From Streptomyces cellulosae (GTDB lineage Bacteria > Actinomycetota > Actinomycetes > Streptomycetales > Streptomycetaceae): a stretch of 64,000 nucleotides of DNA. Each line of letters starts with the position of its first letter. Position 1 is the stretch's first letter. The position numbers and the translations under genes are program-made. The DNA lies in assembly GCF_000721105.1 (NCBI RefSeq), contig NZ_JOEV01000007.1, positions 186,001 through 250,000 on the forward strand, read 5' to 3'. Of the stretch, positions 34,284 through 42,949 are shown one piece after another. A model generated the notes under the pieces. The model worked only from the letters and a program-made list of their open reading frames with translations, ran no database searches and was not told where the DNA came from.

Positions 34284-35165
34284 TCAGGCATTGTCGCGGA
34301 TGCCCGCAAAGAGGTCGTCCTCGGGGAGGGAGGTATCGACGAGGGACTTCGCGAGCTCGTACTCCTCCGTCGGCCAGACCTTCTTCTGGAGCTCCATCGG
34401 CACGCGGAACCAGCCGCCGTCGGGGTCGATCTGCGTGGCGTGCGCGATCAGTGCCTTGTCACGGATCTCGAAGAAGTCGGCGCACGGGATGTGCGTGGTC
34501 AGCGTGCGTTCCTTGCCGCCGAACTCGTCCCAGCGCTTGAGCCACTCCGCGTAGGGCGACTCCAGGCCCCGGTCGAGCATCGCCTGGTGCAGCGCCTCGG
34601 TGCGGGGGCGGTTGAAGCCCTGGTTGTAGTAGAGCTTCCGCGGCTGGTACGCCGGACCGAACTCCTCCTGCGGGTACTTCTCGGTGTCCGCCGCGCCCTC
34701 GAACGCCACCATCGAGATCTTGTGGGTCATGATGTGGTCGGGGTGCGGGTAGCCGCCGTTCTCGTCGTAGGTGGTGATCACCTGCGGGCGGAACGATCGG
34801 ATCTTCCTCACCAGCTCGCCGGCCGCCTTGTCGACGTCCTCCAGGGCGAAGCAGCCCTCCGGCAGTGGCGGCAGGGGGTCGCCCTCGGGCAGGCCGGAGT
34901 CGACGAAGCCGAGCCACTCCTGCTTGACGCCCAGGATCTCGCGGGCCTCGTCCATCTCCTTCTTGCGTACCTCGTGGATGTGCTCCTCGATGTACGCGTC
35001 ACCCTGCAGTTTCGGATTGAGGATGGATCCGCGCTCTCCGCCCGTGCAGGTCACGACGAGCACGTCCACCCCCTCGGACACGTACTTCGCCATGGTGGCC
35101 GCGCCCTTGCTCGACTCGTCGTCGGGGTGGGCGTGCACGGCCATCAGTCGCAGCTGGTCAGTCAA
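34284..35165 (-). CDS. mca: Mycothiol S-conjugate amidase
   Basis: A 293-residue zinc amidase of the LmbE/PIG-L family. It cleaves mycothiol S-conjugates of electrophiles and antibiotics so that the mercapturic acid can be exported. Zinc-site motif AVHAHPDDES gives H13, D15 and D16 (D15 the base), and PHPDHIMTH gives H141 and H144. The family-typical ENGGYPHPDH and GFNRPRTEALHQAM segments, and the length, fit Mca rather than MshB, which is shorter at the C-terminus and differs around this region. Start is TTG at 35165 behind GGATTGAG. Divergent from DUF4307, and 1 bp ahead of a coupled small membrane gene. Confidence 0.92.
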   Translation of the reverse strand: MTDQLRLMAVHAHPDDESSKGAATMAKYVSEGVDVLVVTCTGGERGSILNPKLQGDAYIEEHIHEVRKKEMDEAREILGVKQEWLGFVDSGLPEGDPLPPLPEGCFALEDVDKAAGELVRKIRSFRPQVITTYDENGGYPHPDHIMTHKISMVAFEGAADTEKYPQEEFGPAYQPRKLYYNQGFNRPRTEALHQAMLDRGLESPYAEWLKRWDEFGGKERTLTTHIPCADFFEIRDKALIAHATQIDPDGGWFRVPMELQKKVWPTEEYELAKSLVDTSLPEDDLFAGIRDNA

Positions 35166-35310
35166 GACTCAATCCTTGTAGTCGGCGCCCGCGTGAACCG
35201 GGGCGATCGGCGGCTTCTATAGTGACCGAATCGGGAGGCGAATTGTTCCGGGGTCCGTTCCGGAGGCTCTCTTCCGTGAGATTGGTCCCGCTTCTGCCGA
35301 GAGGACGATC

Positions 35311-35709
35311 ATGAGTACGGTGCGTACGCGACCGCCGGAGGGTCGCTACGGCCGCTCCTCGGACGAGCGCGCCGATCACAAGCTCAAGATCGCCGGCGCC
35401 GTCCTCGCGGCTCTGCTGCTCGCCCTCGTCGGCTACTTCGCGTATCACTATGTCGGCGAGAACAAGATCAGCGCCGAGGTGATCGCGTTCGACGCCGGCA
35501 AGGACGCGGTCCAGGTGCATCTGGAGGTCCGCAAGGACGCCGGTGCCGGAGGTTACTGCACCGTGCGCTCTCAGGCGGAGAACGGCGCCGAGGTGGGCCG
35601 GGCCGACTTCCGCTTCTCCGGGGACGCCACCCGTATCGACAAGGTCGTCACGCTCCGCACGACGTCACCCGGCACCACGGCCGAGCTCCTGGGCTGCCAC
35701 GCCGACTGA
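35311..35709 (+). CDS. DUF4307 membrane protein
   Basis: A 132-residue protein with a polar N-terminus, one transmembrane helix (about 27-49, IAGAVLAALLLALVGYFAYHYV) and an extracytoplasmic immunoglobulin-like beta domain with two cysteines (GGYCTVRSQ and LLGCHAD), matching DUF4307. The gene is a fixed neighbour of mca and greA in actinobacteria; function unknown. GAGAGGACGATC precedes the ATG. Its stop codon is embedded in a run of GCCGACC-type repeats, and no hairpin terminator is seen before greA, whose own promoter probably lies in the 257-bp gap. Confidence 0.85.
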   Translation: MSTVRTRPPEGRYGRSSDERADHKLKIAGAVLAALLLALVGYFAYHYVGENKISAEVIAFDAGKDAVQVHLEVRKDAGAGGYCTVRSQAENGAEVGRADFRFSGDATRIDKVVTLRTTSPGTTAELLGCHAD

Positions 35710-35768
35710 GCCGACCGGGGCGACCGAAGCCGACCGGGGGCGATCGGAGTCGACCGAGGTCGATCGAG
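35701..35768. repeat. 19-20 bp tandem repeat x3 beginning at the DUF4307 stop codon
   Basis: Units at 35710-35728, 35729-35748 and 35749-35768 (GCCGACCGGGGCGACCGAA, then two diverged copies) follow directly on the GCCGACTGA that ends the gene. Confidence 0.82.
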
Positions 35769-35966
35769 AATGCTCCTACCGAGGATCGTCCGCGCCCGGC
35801 CGTTCGTGAATCCAGGGGCGGTGGCCTGCGCCGATGTGATTCTGGTCGCTTATGTCCTCCCCCTTCTGTCCCTGAATTGTTAGGCTCGTGGTTTCGCCCT
35901 TCCATGAAGGAACATTCTTCTGGGTAGGGCGATGCTTTGTATTCCCAGTACCTACGAGGAGCACCT

Positions 35967-36467
35967 GTGACCCAGACCAGCGAGAACGTCACCTGGCTTA
36001 CCCAGGAGGCGTACAACCAGCTCAAGGCCGAGCTGGAGTACCTGTCTGGTCCTGCGCGCACGGAGATCGCCACCAAGATCGCCGCCGCGCGCGAGGAGGG
36101 GGACCTGCGCGAGAACGGCGGGTACCACGCGGCCAAGGAGGAGCAGGGCAAGCAGGAGCTCCGTGTCCGCCAGCTGACCCAGCTCCTGGAGAACGCCAAG
36201 GTCGGCGAGGCGCCGGCCTCGGCGGACGGTGCGGTGGCCCCCGGCATGGTCGTGACGATCGCGTTCGACGGCGACGAGGACGACACGCTGACCTTCCTGC
36301 TCGCCTCACGCGAGTACGCGAGCTCCGACATCGAGACCTACTCGCCGCAGTCCCCCCTGGGCTCCGGCGTGATCGGCAACAAGGTCGGCGACGACGCGGA
36401 GTACGAGCTGCCGAACGGCAGGAAGGCCACGGTGAAGATCCTGAAGGCCGAGCCGTACAGCGGCTGA
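35967..36467 (+). CDS. greA: Transcription elongation factor GreA
   Basis: A 166-residue GreA. The N-terminal coiled coil (residues 8-80) carries the acidic tip AAAREEGDLRENGGYHAAKE, whose Asp/Glu pair reaches the RNA polymerase active site to promote cleavage of backtracked RNA. The C-terminal FKBP-like domain ends SPLGSGVIGNKVGDDAEYELPNG. GTG start at 35967 with GAGGAG 5 nt upstream. The tip reads NGGYHAAKEEQ where many bacteria have NAEYHAAKE, the usual actinobacterial form. Convergent with an ABC permease; a strong hairpin separates them. Confidence 0.95.
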   Translation: MTQTSENVTWLTQEAYNQLKAELEYLSGPARTEIATKIAAAREEGDLRENGGYHAAKEEQGKQELRVRQLTQLLENAKVGEAPASADGAVAPGMVVTIAFDGDEDDTLTFLLASREYASSDIETYSPQSPLGSGVIGNKVGDDAEYELPNGRKATVKILKAEPYSG

Positions 36468-36491
36468 TCCCGGTCGCCCCGGCTTCGACGG

Positions 36492-36520
36492 GCCCCCGGC
36501 GTCTCGCTGACGCCGGGGGC
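36492..36520. terminator. greA / ABC permease bidirectional terminator
   Basis: GCCCCCGGCGT-CTCGCTG-ACGCCGGGGGC, an 11-bp perfect stem with 7-nt loop, between the convergent stop codons. Confidence 0.88.
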
Positions 36521-36524
36521 ATCG

Positions 36525-37376
36525 TCATGCTGTCGCCGAGCGGTACTTGCGCACGGCCAGGGTCCTGAACAGGAGGACGATCAGGACCGACCAGATCAGC
36601 GAGGCCCACACCGGGTGCTGCATGGGCCAGGCGTCGGGTGTCCTGAAGCCCGGGGGAAGGTTGCCGAACAGTTCTCGGCACGCCTGCACGGTGGCACTGA
36701 AGGGGTTCCACTCCGCGATGTGCCGCAGGAACGTCGGCATCTGGTTCGCGTCCACGAACGCGTTGGAAATGAACGTCAGCGGAAACAGCCAGATCAGCCC
36801 GCCCGAGGTCGCCGCTTCAGGGGTGCGCACGGACAGGCCGATGAGCGCGCCGATCCACGAGAACGCGTACCCGAGCAGCAGGAGCAGGCCGAATCCGGCG
36901 AGCACCTTGCCGAAGTTCTCATGCGTGCGCCAGCCCACCAGCACGGCGACGACCGCCAGGACGAGCAGGGTCAGCGCCGTCTGCACCAGATCGGCGAGGG
37001 TGCGCCCGGTCAGGACCGCGCCCCGTGCCATGGGCAGTGAGCGGAAGCGGTCGATGAGTCCCTTGTGCATGTCGTCGGCGATGCCCGCGCCTGCGCCCGC
37101 CGTGGCGAACGTGACGGTCTGGGCGAAGATGCCGGCCATCAGGAACTCGCGGTAGGCCTGAGTGGAACTGGACGAGCCGACCTGGATCGAGCCGCCGAAC
37201 ACGTAGGTGAACAGCACCACGAACATGATCGGCTGGATCAGCCCGAAAATGAGCATCTCGGGAATCCGGCGCATGCGGATCAGGTTCCGCCGGGCGACGA
37301 CCAGGGAGTCACGCACGGACTGGCCGAGGGGATTGCCGGGTGCCGCGATCCGCGCGGTGTCGGTGACGGCGCTCAC
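36525..37376 (-). CDS. ABC-2 type transporter permease (DrrB-like)
   Basis: A 283-residue membrane permease with six hydrophobic helices and the ABC-2 fold (LIFGLIQPIMFVVLFTYVFG early; FPLTFISNAFVDANQMPTFL late, the family's N-A-F-V signature). DrrAB-type pairs export hydrophobic drugs or lipids and confer self-resistance; substrate here is unknown. The GTG at 37376 overlaps the ATPase stop (GTGA), so it is translationally coupled as the second gene of the exporter. It ends just before the terminator shared with greA. Confidence 0.9.
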   Translation of the reverse strand: MSAVTDTARIAAPGNPLGQSVRDSLVVARRNLIRMRRIPEMLIFGLIQPIMFVVLFTYVFGGSIQVGSSSSTQAYREFLMAGIFAQTVTFATAGAGAGIADDMHKGLIDRFRSLPMARGAVLTGRTLADLVQTALTLLVLAVVAVLVGWRTHENFGKVLAGFGLLLLLGYAFSWIGALIGLSVRTPEAATSGGLIWLFPLTFISNAFVDANQMPTFLRHIAEWNPFSATVQACRELFGNLPPGFRTPDAWPMQHPVWASLIWSVLIVLLFRTLAVRKYRSATA

Positions 37377-38410
37377 TCGGAGGCCTCCTTCTTCTGCTGG
37401 ACCTGCTGGTGCGCCTGCTGCTGGACCTTCTGCCGGGTGTCCGCCGCCGAGCCGTTCTCCTCGTCCTTGGACTCGGCCGCGTGGCCCGTCAGGGAGAGGA
37501 AGACGTCGTCCAGGGTGGGGCGGCGCAGGCCGATGTCGTCGATCTCGATGCCGCGGACGTCCAGTTCCCGGATGACCTCGGCGAGGAGCTTCGCGCCGCC
37601 CGCGACGGGCACGGTGATCTTGCGCATGTGCTCCTCGACGGCGGTGTCGCCCTTGCCGAAGCCGCGCAGCACCTCCGCTGCGGTCGCGATGTGCTCCCGC
37701 TCGTGCACCACGACCTCGACGCGCTCGCCGCCGGTGCGGGCCTTGAGCTGGTCGGAGGTGCCGCGGGCGATGACCCGGCCCTGGTCGACCACGGCGATGT
37801 CGTGGGCGAGGTGATCGGCCTCCTCCAGGTACTGGGTGGTCAGCAGCAGCGTCGTACCGCCGGAGACCAGCTGTTTGATGACCTCCCACAGCTGCTGGCG
37901 GTTGCGCGGGTCGAGGCCCGTCGTCGGTTCGTCCATGAACATCACGGGCGGGGAGACGACGAGTGCCGCGGCCAGGTCGAGTCGGCGGCGCATGCCACCG
38001 GAGTAGGTCTTCGCGGTCCGGTCGGCGGCGTCGGCGAGGTGGAACTGGTCGAGCAGCTCACCGGCCCGGACCTTCGCCGCCTTGGCCTTCATCTGGTAGA
38101 GCTGGCCGACCATCTGGAGGTTCTCGCGGCCGGTCAGGTATTCGTCGACCGCGGCGAACTGGCCGGACAGGCCGATCGAGCGCCGCACCTCGTTCGGCTG
38201 CTTGAGCACGTCGAGGCCGGCGACGACGGCCCTGCCGCTGTCGGGGCGCAGAAGGGTGGTCAGGCAGCGGACGGCCGTCGTCTTGCCCGCGCCGTTCGGT
38301 CCGAGCAGGCCGAGGACCGTGCCCTCGGGGACGTCGAGGTCGACGCCGTCCAGAGCCCTTACGTCACCGAAGGTCTTGACCAGGCCTTCGGCATAGATGG
38401 CGCCTGGCAT
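37373..38410 (-). CDS. ABC transporter ATP-binding protein (DrrA-like, daunorubicin-resistance type)
   Basis: A 345-residue ATPase. Walker A GPNGAGKTT, Q-loop LSGQFAAVDEYLTG, ABC signature YSGGMRRRLDLA and Walker B PVMFMDEPTTGLDP are intact. The extended C-terminal domain (LRRPTLDDVFLSLTGH) is the DrrA type, in which the LDDVFL motif is diagnostic. An unusual Gln/Lys-rich tail (QKVQQQAHQQVQQKKE) closes the protein. Start is the ATG at 38410 with GGAGA upstream. It forms an exporter with the coupled permease. Multidrug or lipid export is the likely role. Confidence 0.92.
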   Translation of the reverse strand: MPGAIYAEGLVKTFGDVRALDGVDLDVPEGTVLGLLGPNGAGKTTAVRCLTTLLRPDSGRAVVAGLDVLKQPNEVRRSIGLSGQFAAVDEYLTGRENLQMVGQLYQMKAKAAKVRAGELLDQFHLADAADRTAKTYSGGMRRRLDLAAALVVSPPVMFMDEPTTGLDPRNRQQLWEVIKQLVSGGTTLLLTTQYLEEADHLAHDIAVVDQGRVIARGTSDQLKARTGGERVEVVVHEREHIATAAEVLRGFGKGDTAVEEHMRKITVPVAGGAKLLAEVIRELDVRGIEIDDIGLRRPTLDDVFLSLTGHAAESKDEENGSAADTRQKVQQQAHQQVQQKKEASE

Positions 38411-38603
38411 ATGAGTCTCCACGTCTTCGGAAATTCTTGGGAATGCCTTGATTTGCGCGGTTTGCCCCGCCTCGCGAATGAGGAGGACCGCCTCGCGACA
38501 CACACCATAACGCGATGTATCGCGTGCCTCAATGGATATGCCCGACCGAGTGACGAAAGGACCTCAGATGGTGCTTGACCTGGGGTTCTGCGAGCGAGAA
38601 GCC

Positions 38604-39833
38604 TCAGTCGATGACCGTGTAGCCCGCTTGGCGCAGGGCTCGGCCGACCTCGGCGCAGTGCGTCGGCCCCTTCGTCTCCAGATGCAGTTCGACCTCCGCC
38701 TCCGTGAGTCCGAGCCGTGGGTCGGTCCGTACGTGGCTCACATCGAGGACATTAGCGTCCACCACTGACAACACCCCCAGAAGCGTCGCGAGGGCGCCCG
38801 GCCGGTCCGTCAGCCTGAGCCGTACGGCCAGGTAACGGCCCTGCGCGGCCATGCCGTGCCGCAGGATGCGCTGGAGCAGCAGCGGGTCGACGTTCCCGCC
38901 GGACAGCAGGGCGACGACCGGTCCCTCGATGGAGCCGGGGTCGCTCATGAGCGCCGCGACCGGACTGGCCCCGGCCGGTTCGACCACCAGCTTGGCCCGC
39001 TCCAGGCACAGCAGCAGCGCGGCGGACAGCTCGTCCTCCGTCACCGTGCGCACCTCGTCGACGAGGGTGCCGATGATGCCGAACGGCACGTCGCCGGGCC
39101 GTCCGACCTTGATGCCGTCGGCCATCGTCGCGGGGTTCTCGATCGACACCGGGCGCCCGGCGGTCAGCGAGGGAGGGTACGCGGCCGCGCCCGCCGCCTG
39201 CACGCCCACGACCCGTACGTCCGGCCTGAGCGCCTTCACCGCGATCGCGACGCCCGCCGCGAGCCCTCCCCCGCCGATACCGACGACGATCGTGCGCACC
39301 TCCGGGCACTGCTCCAGGATCTCCAGGCCGACCGTGCCCTGGCCCGCGATGACGTCGGGGTGGTCGAAGGGGTGGATGAACACCGCGCCCGTCTCGGCCG
39401 CGTACTCCTGCGCGGCGGCCAGCGTCTCGTCGACCACCTGGCCGTGCAGGCGCACCTCCGCGCCGTACTCCTTCGTGGCGCTGATCTTCGGCAGCGGGGC
39501 GCCCTTCGGCATGAACACCGTGGACCGCACGCCGAGCAGCGAGGACGCCAGGGCCACGCCCTGCGCGTGGTTGCCCGCGCTGGCCGCGACGACGCCGGCG
39601 GCCCGCTCCTCGGGCAGCAGCCCGGCGATCCGGACGTAGGCGCCGCGCAGCTTGAACGACCCCGTCCGCTGCAGGTTCTCGCACTTGAAGTGGACCGGCG
39701 CCCCGACCAGCTGGGTCAGGTGCCGGCTGCCTTCCATGGCGGTCACTCGCGCCACGCCCGAGAGCATCTTCTGGGCGCCGCGCACATCGTCGAGCGTGAC
39801 CGGCTGCACGGACTGGGCCTCGCGGTAGTTCAT
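38604..39833 (-). CDS. ilvA: Threonine ammonia-lyase (threonine dehydratase) with ACT domain
   Basis: A 409-residue fold-type II PLP enzyme that deaminates L-threonine to 2-oxobutanoate, the entry to isoleucine. PLP lysine is K61 in TGSFKLRGAYVR, SAGNHAQGVAL is the substrate loop, and GIGGGGLAAG binds the phosphate. The C-terminal 75 residues form a single ACT-like domain (LAVRLRLTDRPGALATLLGV), fitting the short allosteric type (about 400 residues, one ACT). Catabolic TdcB-like enzymes share this architecture, so anabolic versus catabolic assignment is not certain. Start at ATG 39833 (MNYREAQ). Divergent from MarR with 146 bp between. Confidence 0.9.
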   Translation of the reverse strand: MNYREAQSVQPVTLDDVRGAQKMLSGVARVTAMEGSRHLTQLVGAPVHFKCENLQRTGSFKLRGAYVRIAGLLPEERAAGVVAASAGNHAQGVALASSLLGVRSTVFMPKGAPLPKISATKEYGAEVRLHGQVVDETLAAAQEYAAETGAVFIHPFDHPDVIAGQGTVGLEILEQCPEVRTIVVGIGGGGLAAGVAIAVKALRPDVRVVGVQAAGAAAYPPSLTAGRPVSIENPATMADGIKVGRPGDVPFGIIGTLVDEVRTVTEDELSAALLLCLERAKLVVEPAGASPVAALMSDPGSIEGPVVALLSGGNVDPLLLQRILRHGMAAQGRYLAVRLRLTDRPGALATLLGVLSVVDANVLDVSHVRTDPRLGLTEAEVELHLETKGPTHCAEVGRALRQAGYTVID

Positions 39834-39979
39834 GACGTAAGTCTCGCAGTTCACACGCGCGAACCGCCGCTGTGACCAACGTCCGAGACTGGTTTGCACA
39901 GCCCCGGTACGGTCTGCCTTCCGGCCGCGTACCCTGTCCCCCAACCCAGCACCCCCCTTCATGAAGTGAGCCCCCGGCC

Positions 39980-40504
39980 ATGCCCACAACACCTGAAATG
40001 TCGATGGACATGACGACCGTCGGTGACCTCGGTCTCCTCGACACGCTGCAGCACGAGGTGGCGGTGTTCGCCCGCCGTGCCGAACAGACCCGCCTCGGCG
40101 GGGTGGGGCAGGTGCGCAACTCCATGGACCGGGCCGCGTACCTGCTGCTCAACCGGCTCGACAAGGAAGGCCCCATGGGCGTCAAGGCGCTCGCCGCGAG
40201 CATGGGCATCGACTCGTCGACGGTCACCCGGCAGGTCGCCCCGCTCGTCGACACCGGGCTCGTCAAGCGGACTTCGCACCCCGAGGACGGCCGGGCGGTG
40301 GTGCTTCAGCTGTCCCCGCGCGGGCTGTCACGTCTTGAGGAAGTGCGTTCCTCCCGCCGTCAGTTGATGGCCGAGCTGACACACGACTGGGCGCCGGAGG
40401 AGCGCGAGGCGTTCTGCACGCTCCTCACGCGCTTCAACACCGCGCTGTCCTCCCGGATGGCGGCCCAGGGACTACCGGGCGCGGAGCCGCCGTCGGCCTC
40501 CTGA
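39980..40504 (+). CDS. MarR family transcriptional regulator
   Basis: A 174-residue winged-helix regulator. The wHTH spans about residues 50-120, with LAASMGIDSSTVTRQVAPLV as the recognition region and RTSHPEDGRAVVLQLSPRG as the wing, both conserved MarR features. It is divergent from ilvA, so ilvA or itself may be the target; the intergenic region holds no striking palindrome that I can point to. Effector unknown. The following 272 bp to the sigma-like gene are GC-rich, with no gene seen. Confidence 0.88.
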   Translation: MPTTPEMSMDMTTVGDLGLLDTLQHEVAVFARRAEQTRLGGVGQVRNSMDRAAYLLLNRLDKEGPMGVKALAASMGIDSSTVTRQVAPLVDTGLVKRTSHPEDGRAVVLQLSPRGLSRLEEVRSSRRQLMAELTHDWAPEEREAFCTLLTRFNTALSSRMAAQGLPGAEPPSAS

Positions 40505-40776
40505 ACGGCCCTCCACGCGCGCGTGCCCGCACCACGCGCGGCTGCCGGGCTCGTTCCCCAGCTGCCCGCTGTGCTCGGCGGTGCGCGGCTCTTGACCGAC
40601 GGGCCTTGCCTGGCCTCAGATGAGACCGGGCCCTCAGTCGTACGCGGTTCCGCATTCCGTAGGTGATCCCCGTACGGGATCCCCGTACATGGTCTCCGCA
40701 CGAGATCCGGTACGCGGTGTCGTGGTACGCGGCCGGGCCCGGTCCTCCTCAGGATCTCCCTCAGGCGGGAGGCGCG

Positions 40777-41289
40777 ATGCGAGAACGGCATACGGCCCAG
40801 GACGCCCGCCGGGCCCGGGAGTTCGACGTGTTCGTCGCGGGCGCGGCTGGGCGGCTGCTGCACACCGCCACGCTCCTCACCGCGGAGGACCCGCACGACA
40901 ACCCGCGCGCGCGGCACCTGCTGACGCCGGCCCTCGCCCACACGTACGCGTGCTGGGACCGGCTGCGCGGCGAGGACCCGTACGACCGGACCCGCCAGCA
41001 CCTGGCCACCCGCTTCGCGCGCGGGGCCTGGCACCAGTACGGCTCCCTCGGCGTCCTCGGCCGGTCCCGACCGCCCCGCCCCGGCGCACTGGCCCGGCTC
41101 AGCCCGCAGGAACGCCTGATCCTGGTCCTTCGCCTCTACGAGGGGGTCGCGGAGGAACAGGCGGCGGCACTGCTCGGGCTCTCCCAGGAACGCGTCCGCG
41201 CGATCTGCGAACGCGCGGTCACGAACCTCCTCCACCCGCCCCGGGGCTCGGCCCCCGCGACGATCGGCCCGAAGATGGTGCCGTCATGA
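40777..41289 (+). CDS. Divergent sigma-70-like factor (SigE-family-like)
   Basis: A 170-residue protein. Residues 12-85 align by eye with ECF/SigE-type region 2 (EFDVFVAGAAGRLLHTATLL, then LAHTYACWDRLRGEDPY). The usual acidic AEDLVQE-type core segment is replaced by NPRARHLLTP. Residues 105-155 form a region 4 helix-turn-helix (RLSPQERLILVLRLYEGVAEEQAAALLGLS). The degenerate region 2 could mean altered promoter recognition or loss of function. GGGAGG precedes the ATG at 40777 by 4-6 nt. The next gene, a small membrane protein, starts 7 bp after the stop and may be a membrane-bound regulator of it. Confidence 0.72.
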   Translation: MRERHTAQDARRAREFDVFVAGAAGRLLHTATLLTAEDPHDNPRARHLLTPALAHTYACWDRLRGEDPYDRTRQHLATRFARGAWHQYGSLGVLGRSRPPRPGALARLSPQERLILVLRLYEGVAEEQAAALLGLSQERVRAICERAVTNLLHPPRGSAPATIGPKMVPS

Positions 41290-41296
41290 GGCCGCG

Positions 41297-41545
41297 ATGA
41301 ACCAGCCACGACGAGAGGACGCCGTACGGCGGATCCTGCAGGCGCCGACGCCGTCCGTGCCGCCGGAGCTGTACGCGGACGTCCTGCGGCGCGGCGGCCG
41401 GATGCTGCGCCGCAGGAGGGTCGTCCACCGGGCGCTGTGGCTGCTGCTGTTCGCGGCGGTCGTGGCGTTCGTCCTGTGGGCGCTGACGGTGCAGCCCTGG
41501 GTGGTGCCGCCCTCCGAGACGACTCCGCCGCTCACGGACTGGTGA
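41297..41545 (+). CDS. Small single-pass membrane protein, possible sigma-factor partner
   Basis: An 82-residue protein. A basic cytosolic half (RREDAVRRILQAPTPSVPPEL, then RRGGRMLRRRR) precedes one transmembrane helix (about 45-66), followed by a 15-residue external tail. The gene follows the sigma-like gene by 7 bp, the place where anti-sigma factors are usually encoded. It has no recognisable zinc or HXXXCXXC motif, so the anti-sigma role is inference from position and topology only. Confidence 0.6.
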   Translation: MNQPRREDAVRRILQAPTPSVPPELYADVLRRGGRMLRRRRVVHRALWLLLFAAVVAFVLWALTVQPWVVPPSETTPPLTDW

Positions 41546-41546
41546 G

Positions 41547-41581
41547 CGGCTGAGTCGTCCCGGCGTACGACGGCTCAGCCG
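41547..41581. terminator. Hairpin between convergent small membrane gene and metB
   Basis: CGGCTGAG-TCGT ... ACGA-CGG-CTCAGCCG. The 8-bp outer stem and 4-bp inner stem are separated by a 3-nt bulge. It overlaps the metB stop codon. Confidence 0.65.
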
Positions 41582-42729
41582 AGCGCCTGGCGCAGGTCCT
41601 CCAGGAGGTCCTCGACGTTCTCGATGCCCACGGACAGGCGGACGAGATCGGCGGGCACCTCCAGGGCCGAGCCGGCCGCGGAGGCGTGCGTCATGCGTCC
41701 GGGGTGCTCGATCAGCGACTCCACGCCGCCCAGGGACTCGCCCAGCGTGAACACCTCGGCGCGGTTGCAGACCTCGACGGCCGCCTCCTCGCCGCCCTGC
41801 ACCCGGAAGGAGACCATGCCGCCGAAGGCTCGCATCTGCTTCGCGGCGACCTCGTGGCCGGGGTGTTCCGGCAGACCGGGGTACAGGACCGTCGTCACGC
41901 GCGCGTGCCGGGACAGCATGTCGGCGACCTTGGTGGCGTTCTCGCTGTGCCGGTCCATGCGCACCGACAGCGTCTTCGTGCCGCGCAGCACCAGCCACGA
42001 GTCGAAGGGCCCGGCGACCGCGCCCATCGCGTTCTGGTGGTACGCCAGTTCCTCCCCCAGCTCCGGGTCGCTGACGATCAGGGCGCCGCCGACGACGTCC
42101 GAGTGTCCGCCCATGTACTTGGTCAGCGAGTGCACGACGACGTCCGCGCCGAGCGACAGCGGCTGCTGCAGATACGGCGTGGCGAACGTGTTGTCGACGA
42201 CGAGCCGGGCGCCCGCGTCGTGGGCGACCTGGGCGAGGGCGGCGATGTCGGTGATGCCGAGCAGCGGGTTGGAGGGGGTCTCCACCCACACGGCCTTGGT
42301 CTTCGGCGTGATCGCGGCGCGCACGGCGGCCGGGTCGCTGGAGTCGGCGACCGACCACTCCACGCCCCACCGGGAGACGACCTTGGCGAAGAGGCGGAAG
42401 GTACCGCCGTAGGCGTCGTTGGGGATGACGACGTGGTCGCCGGGGCTGAGCAGCGTACGCAACAGGCAGTCCTCGGCCGCCAGTCCGGACGCGAACGCGA
42501 GGCCCCGGCGGCCGCCCTCCAGGGCGGCGAGGTTGTCCTCCAGGGCGGTGCGCGTCGGGTTGGCGCTGCGGCTGTACTCGTAGCCGCCGCGCAGGCCGCC
42601 GACGCCGTCCTGCTTGTAGGTCGAGACCTGGTAGATCGGCGGGACGACCGCGCCGGTGAGGGGATCCGCGGTGTTGCCCGCGTGGATCGCGAGGGTCTCG
42701 AAGTGCTGACTGATGTGCCTGTCGCTCAT
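41575..42729 (-). CDS. metB: Cystathionine gamma-synthase
   Basis: A 384-residue fold-type I PLP enzyme of the Cys/Met metabolism family. PLP lysine is K204 in VHSLTKYMGGHSD, and the family hallmarks YEYSRSANPTR, VVDNTFATPYLQQPL and SLGGVESLIEHPGRMTH are present. It condenses O-acyl-homoserine with cysteine in transsulfuration; cystathionine gamma-lyase is the main alternative, and the two are hard to part by sequence. Start is the ATG at 42729. No ribosome-binding site, but TACCCT lies 8 nt upstream, as in leaderless genes. Divergent from a TPR-like membrane protein. Confidence 0.9.
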   Translation of the reverse strand: MSDRHISQHFETLAIHAGNTADPLTGAVVPPIYQVSTYKQDGVGGLRGGYEYSRSANPTRTALEDNLAALEGGRRGLAFASGLAAEDCLLRTLLSPGDHVVIPNDAYGGTFRLFAKVVSRWGVEWSVADSSDPAAVRAAITPKTKAVWVETPSNPLLGITDIAALAQVAHDAGARLVVDNTFATPYLQQPLSLGADVVVHSLTKYMGGHSDVVGGALIVSDPELGEELAYHQNAMGAVAGPFDSWLVLRGTKTLSVRMDRHSENATKVADMLSRHARVTTVLYPGLPEHPGHEVAAKQMRAFGGMVSFRVQGGEEAAVEVCNRAEVFTLGESLGGVESLIEHPGRMTHASAAGSALEVPADLVRLSVGIENVEDLLEDLRQALG

Positions 42730-42842
42730 GGGCACCGAGGGTAGTGCGCCGACGCGGCCGATGACGGACGGCGAGTGGGTCCAGCGGCCTCGGCGGGGGA
42801 TCGTCGGCCGCGTCGGCGGAGGCCGGCGACCGCGTCGGCGGC

Positions 42843-42884
42843 GGTCAGCGGCGGGATCGGCAGGGGTCAGCGGCGGGATCGGCG
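42843..42884. repeat. 22-bp direct repeat in the metB upstream region
   Basis: Two copies of GGTCAGCGGCGGGATCGGC at 42843-42861 and 42865-42883 (22-bp period), next to several CGCGTCGGCGG units. They lie in the divergent intergenic region and might be slippage products. Confidence 0.65.
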
Positions 42885-42949
42885 GAAGTTGTCCACAGGC
42901 CGCGGGACCGCATTGGCCAATTGTCACAGGCGTCTGGAACCCTTGAGAC

